Shown one piece after another: positions 12,094 through 24,000 of a DNA stretch of 64,000 nt. Every line of letters begins with the position of its first letter. The first letter of the stretch is position 1. The stretch lies in contig NC_060108.1 in assembly GCF_021155765.1 (NCBI RefSeq), positions 25,445,025-25,509,024 on the forward strand. The letters run 5' to 3'. Under the pieces are notes generated by a model. It ran no database searches. It was not told the origin of the DNA and saw only the letters and a program-made list of their open reading frames with translations. This stretch comes from Diprion similis. Taxonomy: Eukaryota > Arthropoda > Insecta > Hymenoptera > Diprionidae. The position numbers and the translations under genes were made by a program.

Positions 12094-15000
12094 ATGGAAA
12101 CTCTGGCTACGGAGACGCTGCCTACCTCCGTAATGGCCGAATTTACGACGAGCCTCGTGCCAGCGGTGACCAGGGTTGACACTCGACCGGAAACCAGCCC
12201 GGTAGCAGTGATCCTAGCGGTTTCCGTCGTCTTTATACTGTCGCCGTTAACGGTCAGCGGGAACTCGGTCATTCTCGCCGCCTTCTACAGGTACAAGAGG
12301 CTCAGGACAGCGTCAAACTGCCTCCTCGCCTCGCTGGCCGTTAGCGACTTTGGGGTGAGTTCCAAAAGTTAATTTTCAAATCCGAGAACAGAGTCGAGAA
12401 ACCATGCAAGCCTGAAAATCAAATAAACGATTCGAATTCATTGATGTTGATTTCGGGTGATTTCTGCTGGTTTATACCATATCGTGTGATTCTTTCATTA
12501 TGACTTATAGTCCGATATGACAATTAGTGATTGTTTCCATTAATTTTGCCTATTACCTCTGATTTTCAACGATTTCCATGTGCTCTGGGTGATTTTTACT
12601 GATTTTCTAGACTGGATTGAATCACAGGACATTATCTAGACGATGGCGAATCATTTTAAATCAATGAAAACAAATTGTTAAGCTAGAACTCAACGGAAGT
12701 AATGATTTCTATGATTTCAGTTATCCCGATTGACTACTATTTTCAAATTACATTTCAGTCATTCAAGTTGCTTTTATTATAACTCGATTTCCAAGTTTTA
12801 AATTTATCATTTACGCAGGTCGGCGTCTTCATGCCCTTCGGAATGCACCTCGAGCTTTCCAGCATGCCTGAGGACGGTGTTTCCTCCCTGTGCATCGCCC
12901 CTTACTGCATAGTCATCACCCTCTGCAGTGTCAGCGTCCTCGTCACCGTCGCCATCGCCGTTGACAGGCTCACTTCTCTGGCCCAACCTCTACGGTACAA
13001 AAACATCATCACCCATAGCAGCATAGAGAAATACATTGCTGTATTTTGGCTCTACGCCATTGTCGTCGGCCTATCGCCCCTCATTTACGCCAAAGTAACC
13101 GGCAGCACCCAGTCGCACAGGTAAACCACCTTTCTGAGCTCGGAGAGTATATGAAATATACAGATTTATCCATATACATTAATTTTTCATCATAATCTGC
13201 AGGACATTCCATTTATACTTATACTTATACTGCAGGGTGTTTCCGAGTAAGCGCCGCAGTATGTGTGGTTGCCTTTGCCTCAGGGGAATAAATATCGGTA
13301 AAAACTGTTATCAGCAAGAAGAGCGTTTGAAGTTTTCGCGATCGAGCTGAAACTGTCCCTGTTACCAAATAGTGTGGATTTGGCCAAGTAGTTGTTTCGT
13401 TGTTTATAACGCATGTTAAAGCGTTCAGCGATCGCGTTCCGAAGTCACGTTAAAGTGATTGAACGGTGACTTGACTCAATTGGTAGTGACTCGGTAGCTC
13501 TGTTTTACCGATATTTGTTCTCCTCAGTGGTAGGCAAGCCAACATACAGCGGTGCTTACTCGGTAACAGCCCATATGCAGAGTAATTAAATACCTGCTAA
13601 TATTTTCAAGTTATATTTACCTACTTCGCATGCGTACATCGAAAATCGTCAAGGAAGTAATTGTTTCATTCTTATGTAAAAATTGTAACCTGGAGTCGAC
13701 GGGAATGCTACTTTTGTCGTGAAAATCTTTCTGCAAGGAATGCAACGCGAAGAAAAGGTCCCCGGCAGTAATCGACGCCAATAATTTAAACCTCTTAGGA
13801 ATTTCATTCCGTTCAAGGTGCGAAATGGTCGTCGATGCACCCTGTGAGAGATCCTATTGTCAATATCCTATTTTCCGATTCCCCGAGAGCGTATATACCG
13901 AGAGAAAAGAGGCAGGTTTCAGGTCAGGTCAACGGCTTCGAGTCTCAGAGTGGGGCAATTTTCAGGAACATAGCAGACAAAGTAGGTACGTGCGATGCAG
14001 AATTTATCGGCTTGTGTAGACGTGCAGCATCCCGTTATCGTGTATTGTAGATATCTTTGTATGTGTAAAGTCTCAAAGCCGGAACGTAGATGTACTGAAT
14101 TCCGGAAGCCGCTGGAACTTATCGGCGATACGTGAGGTGCAATTTCAAAGTGCATTTTCCGGATCTGTTCTTTTTTTTAAAAACAGCCATTCAGTGGGTA
14201 CAGCGGAAGTCAGCATTGCGCCATCCGTTCCACGGCTTGTATTGAAAATCCTGCGAAACTGGCTGGCGAAATTATACCAATTTTTCAAAATAAACCGGAG
14301 GAAAAAAGAATGCACCAGTATTTATTAACGAATAAATTCTTACCAAGTTAGGAACACGGCAATAAGCAAGGAATTTATAGCATTCTCAAAGATGCCTAGA
14401 AGCCACTTTATGCGGAATATATATCACGAATACAATAAAAAGACACAGTAAGACTTCCGCATAAATTGGCTTCTACGCATCTTTTAGAATGCTCATGACA
14501 ATGATCGATCCTTTGGCTTACTGCTGCATTCCTAACTTCGTGAGAATTTATTCGTTAATAAAGTGTGGTATATTCTTTTTTCATCATGGATGCACCGTTG
14601 TGAATTTTGTAATCTTCTGTAATTTAGATCCACGGTTCACAAGACTTTGGTAAACCCGAGAAGAGCAATTACCCCTTGAGAATTACTCTTCTGTGATCTG
14701 TAATCATCCTGGAATTGAGACTAATTTGAGAAACTTGGGCCCGCAAAATGTTTCCCTCAAACTAGAATGAGGATAACTCTGGTGCGGAAATCTTCTTGCA
14801 TTACCGATAGCTTTCCACTGTTCGTAAAGCCCAGGATCAGTAGTCTGCACCACTTAATTGCAATTTGCATTCAATTACGTTATAATTAGAAATTACATGT
14901 GTAATATAATGGAAGGAAATGCAATTTACATTTTCTAATTAAAATGTAATTAATTACAAATTGTATCTCACCTCAATGCACGTGTAATTTTTATTTCATT

Positions 15001-18000
15001 TTGTCGTAATCAGAAAGTATGAATGTAATTTCCCGAATTCACATTATGTTGCCATTTTTTAATTAAAAAATCAATACCACCTACGCTATTCTGAACGAAC
15101 AATGAGACGATTCATTTATAAATAAATTCTTCACAAAGCCTCCGAGATTGACGTTGAATAGCAATTAAACTTATTTCTTGCTGGGTTATAAATTTCTCGT
15201 CGATAAATTACAACGGATGTGTCTTATCTGATTTTTTCACCTGCGACTAACGAACGCAAGAAATCTCTCCGAGAAGATTCATCCGACGGAATTAATCAAC
15301 GAATAGAAAGATCTATTTATCACAAAAATTGGATGAACAAAGTGGATTTACATGTAAAAAAAATAGTCAAGTTATTTGACGTACGAATTTTTTGATAACA
15401 AGACGTTAAAATTTAGTGTTTAAAATATTTGTCCGCATCACAAGAACTGTTTTTTTAAATTGCACCTAACTTGGTGAAATTCAGTCGGAACTTGAAAGCT
15501 CCTTCTCGGCATATTTTTTTTTTTCATTATTCTTTCCACTTCTGTTCCGGCAGATTTTTCATCTCACCGTTCGTCTCGGAAGAATATATCCGGCGATTGT
15601 TTGCAGCGTTTTACAAAACGGAATCACGTTCAGTAAAGTTGAAAGGCCACCCGGTTCGCCCCTCACCATATTCATCAAACAATAATGTTTGTCCACGTGA
15701 TTCGCCCCTTCCGCTTTTCCCTGCAAGCTTTCTTCGAACACCCCGGAATCGAACGGTCGACAAACCGCCCTCGGGGATATTGTCAAGGGAATTTCCTACT
15801 TCCTCTCATTTTCCCTCAATCGGCTCGGTGTTACACGTCGATGATTTCCTTCCACGTCTCGTTCAATCAGCGTCACGGGATAATATGTACCGGGAATGAA
15901 TAACGCCTCGTGCACGCCGTGATAATCTCAGAAATATCTAAAATTACGCCCGAAGCTTATTTCATTAGAGATTAGAGCTTGCAGAAGCACGCCACGGCCA
16001 TGCTGGTTTTCGGAACTGTAAAATTACAGACTTTCACACCGTTTTTGTAAATTTTATCTTGATTTTTCACTCAGAGACGCAAGTGCACCGGTCGAGCTTT
16101 CCCATTTTAATGAACTCTCCGCGAAGTTGAAGAGTTCTTTGATGAGCAAATAACCGCGGCCAATTTTCAAGCAGAGAGATATTAAAAATGATCGACTCGC
16201 TGCACTCGTAAATAGCGAAGCAACAGGTTAACGACGCGGTGCAAGCTTTCGTACGCATTCGTACATCGTTTCAATCTCGTTTACTCGTCTTCGGTGCAGA
16301 TGAATCGTAATCAACAGCAGTATTAGTTAAGTGCAAATGAGAAACCGAAGCCATCCATTTTTCTCACCTTCCATCAACGGTCCAAAAGTTAAAAGCCCGC
16401 GTTCGATAAGTCGAGAGTCGAAGGCCTAAAAGCTGCTGTCAATCGGTTTCATCTCTTTACCGTGAAGATCAAGTGGGTTGGCAGGTTGTATACAAGCTAT
16501 TTTTAACTTGGTCTGAGCTCATCGATTTCGACTTGAAGCAACACGCTACCTTCCACCTTTCACGCGCTTTTTCGCTCCTGCCGTTCGGTCAGGGTATTGT
16601 AAGGACGAAACCCCTTTCAGAGAACGCCTTCAGCCATTTCTCTTCTTCTTTTTCTTCTTCTTTTTCTCGGTCTTCTTCCCTGGTGAAGGATTCAGCGTCT
16701 ACCACCGATGCGACAAGCTTAATACTACCTGCCTAAGTAGTTCTTTCAACTTCCGCGTCAATGAACTTACAACCTCAGCACAATCCGAGAGTTCACAGAA
16801 GCGACTAATTATTGTCAATCGTATGATTCCAGGATATTTCAGTCAATGAACAGACGTCGGGAACAGTCTTTCGTCGTACCAATTAAGAAGGTGTACCCAG
16901 AACGTGAAAATTATTTACTTTTCGAGTTAGCAACGTGATTTGAAATCTAATAAGAATTAACCTGAGCACTGGTATTATATATATACATCAAGTCAAGTTT
17001 TGCTAAATTAAATGACAAGCACCGTATCTGGTAGCTGTAAAGAAGGCTCGTTTTCTACGGCAATAGAAATTCTTATCTCCTATTTCAGTAGTACCAACAC
17101 TTCTTCTCATTCTTCTTCGTGTAATGCATACCTACATACCTATAAAACAACTCAACGTTCCACCGAACTTCTATCACCAGGTTAGCTCGAAATTGCAGGA
17201 CGAGGATCGGTTATTTCCTGGACATGACAACAGAAGCAGTGGATTCAAGCTCCTTCCAACTCACTTCACACAGCGCTTGCACCACTTCGCAATACCTCGC
17301 CAATATATTTTCACAGCAGGATATATTCCAGTACCGGTTATTCCCACGTCTCGACGTAAATATTCCTATCCATTATACGACATGTGCGATATACCGGGAA
17401 ATATCACGTAGGTATAACCCACTCAACCGATAGTGAATGAACTCTCGAAATGAACGCAACTTTCACTACAAGATGTGTGCTTGAATAAATTCGCGATGTT
17501 TCCTCTATAAATACAAATTACTCTGCAGTATAAAGTTGGAAAATGAAACAACGAATTGAGTATATACCTAGTTTCAATTCTGGGGTCTGTTGCGATGGTG
17601 ATAATTTTATTCAAACGTTTCTTTGTGGGTAAAATTTCTTTGCTGCTTCACATTTGTACCTTACCATAAGGTAATATTACAGCTCTGTATACATATATTT
17701 GTGATATAAATACAGCCATTTCATATGAATAAATTCATGAATATAAATAAATGGGCAAAAAATATACGCCGATTTTTGATGCTGGTCTCGTCCTTCTCGA
17801 GTGGTAGTTGCGAATTTTTTACCTGTCTACGTTTGCATGGCGTCTCCGACACACCGTCATGAGCTTGAATTAATTAACAAAAATCTTTAAGGCTTAACTC
17901 GAAATTTAAATCTCTAGACATGCGGTGACTAAAAATTTTCTTCCACTTCGACAATTTTGCTAATTCGACGTGCATAAAGGCGGCCAAAATCACACGCACA

Positions 18001-21000
18001 ACTCGGCTGTGAATAATTTAATCACTGTGCACGAGCGGTTATAAAGAAGTGGGAAGAGCTTGTACGAACTGAACCTGGATCACGAGCAGTTGTGACGTAT
18101 ATACCGGATACGCAGGATGAATAATTTTATCATGTTGAAGAAAAACTGAAGCTGAAGCGATCGGAACCTGCGAATTCGCGAACTGAAAGCAACTTTTCAA
18201 TACCGCTGAAAGCTCCTTTACCGAAGGGATGGGGGCGAAGTTCTGAACCGAAAGAAACTATTCCAGACTCTAATACGTGCGACACAGGAATAATTGAAAT
18301 TCCGCACCGCCTGAGTACGATTAATTTAAATCACGTGAGAAAAAAATCACGAAACTTACTCCGCGCGGATCGAGGGAATCACGAGCAGCGGATCATCCTT
18401 GGTGTTTCAAATTCCATCAAGACTATACCCGATCCGCTGGTAATTCTGTCTTCGATTGATCCCCGACGTAACTTTTTTTCCTATTATTCGAAGCTGGTCT
18501 AAAAACGCGATATTGAAACGGCTCGTAAAACTCTCTCGTTATTACTACTCGCAAGTTGATTTTGGCACAAGAAAAAACTCGACGATTTTATGGAGAGTTT
18601 GCAAATAACGATAACAATTTCGCCCGCCTAGATGCACCAATTTGCGAATTTAATTCGTAATGCATTTTTGGAGTGTGAAGAAAAAAAACTGCGAAAGTGC
18701 CTACAAATTTTCCTTCATTTCTTACGCGGCTTAATGAACTCGTGAAAAGAGCGAGCCGTAGTGGTATATGTGTGTTCGTAAATCTAAGACACAGAAATGC
18801 TCTTAGTAATTTTCACACTATAGCCACGCAGCCCTGTCTGCCAATTATCTTTGCCCTTGGCTCAAGTTCGTAGCTGGTAATCACATTTCCGGGTACATTT
18901 ACTAAACGATAACGCTTTCCAATTAGCTAATTGGCATGTAGTGACCCCGCCTACCTTCGCCTATCAATTCACTGACAAATATTTCATTTATTAAGTATAC
19001 CTACTGAAATAGATATCTTGAAATTGAAATTTTAAATATCATTGAAATTGGAGGAAAATGTCTTCGAGTAACTATTCAACGTTATTATACAGTAGTCGAT
19101 GCTAAATTTTATGATGATGAAACATGAAATCCACTTGTTAAATTTACATCATTTTTTCTCGTTACTTAAGCATCAAATTTCGCAATTATAGTTATAACAA
19201 GAAACTATAATACGAGTGACTATATTCAAAAATAATAGCAACACAAGTATACTAAAATTTCTGTTTGCAGTAAAAAAAAAAGTCGTTTTCATTTTGAACC
19301 AAAATCTATAATATTCGTTGGTTACAGGAAATGATCGACCGTATAAATATTATAACCACAACCGTAAATTTTCTGCGGTGTTATAAACCCAAGTCCCATC
19401 AGGACGTATAACAGGCTCGAATGAAGACACAAAGGTGATCGGTTTTCGCCATAGAGGACAAAATTCAATTTCCACCATCGCGTAAACTCTTTCTCTCTCT
19501 CTCTATCACTCTATAATCATATTCCGATCCAATTTTCCCAAAATACTCGGAAAAATACAGCGATAAATTGAGCCTCGTAAAAACTTGTCACGATAGGTAA
19601 TCGACAGGCGATAAGCCTCGAACAAATTTTTTTACATCAAATTTTTCTATGTTACAGTGGCAGCTGCAGGTTCAGCGCTGCGGTTTTACCGCCCGTCAGG
19701 GTTTTCCTCGTCGTCGCTGTCTGGGCGCCGAGCGCTTTGGTCCTCCTCGGGTGTTACATGTACGTCTACCTGGTGGCCCGGTCTCACGCCAGGGCGATAT
19801 ACACCGTAGAATTGTCCTTTCGACACCAAACCCAAACCCTGGCCTTGCCAAGATACGGCCAGACGCTGGCCCTGACGGTCGGCGCCTTCCTGGTGCTCTG
19901 GTTGCCCTTTCAGGTGAAATTATTGAAATTTATTAAAATTTAGTCCATTTTTTAAATAAGAAATTACTTTCCTCAAAGTCGCAGCCTGATGGGACTTCCG
20001 AATTTACGTTACACAGAGAGTTCTTGGCTTTAGCTTCACTTTTAGCTTGCGAAATTACTCGCGTTTCTTACGTCAATTTCGAACTTTACACAGCCGTTTG
20101 ATTTGGTTAAAATATCCATATATACTCCAATACGCGAATGTTGAAGCACGTCTGTACTTGCCTTATATATTTCAGAACCACTTTTAACTTTACAAAAAAA
20201 GAAAAACAGTAAAGTCAAGAGCGAAGGAGGAGAACAAACCCCAATCTACTATACTCATTCCTGTGTAAAAAAGAATTTCGCTCCTCTTGTTCGGTCACGA
20301 AAGAGATATAATAACTTGGAGTAGACTCGAAGTAGAGGACAGAAATAACACCGAATTTTTGGGTCGCGAAAATACGGTCTATATATATATTTATGTATAA
20401 TATAATATGGGGCATTCCAAGTTAAGTGTAGGAGTCATTAGCCTCATGTCATCAGATCCTTGAATTAATTTTCTCGCTAGAAAATTCTTTAAAAAAATTA
20501 GGCTTCTTTTGAAGTGGAATCAATGCGAAAAAAAGTTATGCAAGGATCTGATGACATGAGGCAAATTCCTCGATTTCACTTGAAATGCCCCATATATATA
20601 AATATTGTACAGGAACTCGAGATTTTTCAATTTCTTAAATACAATTATATTCGGATGAAAACATTGCAACGAAATTTCTGATTAGAAAGATTGCCTCGTT
20701 TTACCGCAAGTGAATAAGTCTGATACATCGATGTTTTTAATATTAATTTTATATTATATAATCAGATGAAAAAAATATGAGATTATGTGAAAGAAGAAGT
20801 AAAAATTTTTTTTTAAATCTGCGGTAAATTTCTAGTGAAACTTTGCAAAAACACAAAGCGCAGAACTTTTAATGGAATATTAAGTAACGCACAGCTGAGA
20901 ACGTGAGCATACATAATGCGAGGGTATGAAACGTTTCGTGGCTATGCGGCAGCTCAGATCAAGGCAAATGTATGCTGACGAATATTTTCATTTCCTTTTC

Positions 21001-24000
21001 TTCTCGCGTTAGTCTTCTGCATATACACTCTGGACATATATGTAAAGCACCTGAAAACGTATAATATTACGTACGTCTCGATCATACCGCCGCGATATTC
21101 GTGGGGGCAAATAAATTTTCAATCGCCGCGGGACAGAGATAGAAATTGATTACGCATTCAGACAAAATTTACATCCACTTTTATGGGGAATTTTATTCAA
21201 ATACTAGAAGATCGAATCCATTACATTGTCGGGAACTTTTATCCGTCAAAATTTATATATCGTAGAGACAAAATCGAAGCCCACGTCCTGTTGCTTATAC
21301 AGGGTGTCCAAGCTACAAGTGATCAAACTGATAGGAGTTACAGAGGAGGTCCAACTGAGTAAATTAACCCAAAGAACACGTGGTCTCCGAAGTTGCGTTC
21401 ACGAGATACAATCGATTTAAAAATTGTCGCTAAGCGCCGGCATGTAGGCAACCGAGCACACAGCTCAACGTGGATAAATGATAAGGCTATTTCCATCGCA
21501 CGTCCTCGTTGTTGGGATTGGCGAAAATTCAATATCAAAATTGTTTTCGTTTGAAATTCGTGAATTTGAAAACGTTATGTTTCGTATTAATAGTCAAACG
21601 CGCATCCACAAGACCGCTGCCTGCTGTGTACTCGGTTGCCTATATGCTGGCGTTTAGTTTGCGTGATTACCTACTTGCCGGCGCTTAGCGGGACTTTTTT
21701 AACCGGTTGTATCTCGTGAAGGTGACTTCGAGACCACATGTTCTCTGGGTTAATTCACTCACTTCGACCTTGTCTATAAACTCTATCAGTTTGGTCACTT
21801 GCAGCTGAGACACCCTGTATACAAATATTAAAAACACCTTCGTAATCCAATTTCAGCTATTCTTTATACGGTACTAAAAACATGTGCCGCCAAAATTCAG
21901 AGACTGGGTGCAGTAAAGGGATGAAAGATGAGAAGGTTATACTAACTCGTGAAACCCACCTGGGTATATAGGGAAAGTTGGCGTACATGAAGAAACGGTG
22001 CGAGCAAAGTTATATAATAAGCAGTACGTTTTACTGTATATTGTATATAATACACACGCTGTAGGTAGAAATAAAAGCTCGGCACGCATATGAGGGACGT
22101 AAAGTTGTGCGGTTCCGTTGATAAGCCGGTATTTATTATACACGCCACTGCAGCCTTTAGCAGCCCTTGCAGTTTACACAGGGATATGTGTTGTTGGTCA
22201 GTTTCACCCCTGCGTGCAATTATCCGCCTCGATTATCTATCAGCGTGTGAAATTCTGCCCCGAGCTGCGATGTCAACAGAATTATTGGTTCAAACGCAGG
22301 TGAGTTTAGTGCTTTGTATATAACAATCCACGCGAATCAAGTTTACAGTACAATTGATTCAATCGAATTTGGAGTACACATTTTTTCAATTTATATTCTC
22401 TCATTCGAGTCTACAAACACGGACGTAAAATCGCGAAATTGTAAAAATTGAGCTCTGAACATTCGTTGATAACTATACGACTACTCGAAAGAAATACAGA
22501 GTTTTAGTAAATAGAAAAACGCGGCCATTATGTCCTAAATGCGTCCACGTCTTGCGGTACACGCGTACCCACTCTGGGGGAGGGAAAAAGGAAAACTTGG
22601 AATTCGGCGAAAGCACAAGGGACAGGAATCTCACACGATACCTACACCATTTGCCAGTCAATTTGACAACGGAGAAAGGTTCGGGCAGGATCTCGACGAA
22701 GCGCGACAAACGACTCCAAGGCATGAAACCGCGTCTGGAGCCGAAACCTCGAACATTCAGAAACTCCACTCGGATGAAAAGGGTGGCTACATAAGCGAAC
22801 TCCGCTCTCCAACTAACTAAATATATAGTATGGAGAAAAAAAAATGTACATAAAAAACATTTCTTCCACATCTGTATAAATTCGAGTTACTTATATTCAT
22901 ACGTATGTCGCATGCTCGTCGTTCTTCCATGGGAAACATTTTTTTTTTTTACATAACCAAATATCTTTACGAATTCTTTTGCAAGGCAATGAAAAAAGCT
23001 TTTTTGTATAGAAATGTAAAATTATGTACAGGTTTGTTTTGTACTTGTTAAAAGTACTTTTACAACAATTTACATTTCTGTATTTTTATAAAAAATTAAA
23101 GTTACAGTTGCTGAATAGAATGTCAATTTACAGGATTCTGAAAAATCTTTACAATTTTGCCAGTGAATTTCACAGCTGAACATGAAAATTTTTACTCGTC
23201 TAGATATGATCGCCTCCCTGGATTCGTTGTATTTCAATCTCGGTGTAGATTCATGGCTTTCAGATCTTAAACCGATTTCCACCAGTGGGAAAAATTTTCA
23301 GACATTTTAACGCTCAAAGAGACTTTCGACACAAGACACAAGAGACGAATCGATAGTCACAATGAGTTTTGTAGCGACGTAAAGCCGAAATTCTGCACAT
23401 TTAGCGAACGCTTTGTAGTCGATGCGTCTGAACTAATCACTGAATTTGATGTTTAAGAGCCGTTTATTTTCGTTCCTTTATTTCATAGTACCACTGGCTA
23501 TAAATAATAATACCAATTCACGGATATTCATATTATCATAAATTCGATCAACTGCCATTTAGCCACCGAAGGATCCTACAGACTTGATATTCATTTTTAC
23601 GTTAAATTCCGTAAAAAAACGTCAAAAAGTCCAAAGCTCCATGCGACTTTTCGACTTCTAAAAATACGTTCAGTTACCTCGATCTCTATTTCGTAGGGAA
23701 ATCGATTATTCATTGAACCGTACGTCTTCTTATTTCCAAAATGAGTAGAAGGTGAAAGTAAAATCAAGAGTCGATTTATATTTGGTTGAGAAAAAAAGAT
23801 TTCCAAAATGAACACTGATTTTTTAAGTAATCCGATGACGAGATCAGAGCAGATATAGTCTCACTCTATTGTGTGTGTGCAAATGAACCGTCAAGCTACC
23901 TCGAATAACGAATACCTGGTATTTCGAATCTGACTACGTGTAAAACGCAGCTGCTAACATTTTACCTCGTTACGTATAACTCGAGGCTGATTTTCCTGAG

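Noticed and set aside
15471-15899. 142-codon frame inside GPCR intron 2
   Set aside because: No domain or family resemblance; other-frame and opposite-strand ORFs overlap it, and it lies inside an intron.
22150-22311. Possible extra GPCR exon between CTGCAG and CAG/GTGAGT in intron 3
   Set aside because: It would insert between TM6 and TM7, where exons 3 and 4 already join in phase 0 and give a normal ECL3. Its frames show no receptor similarity.
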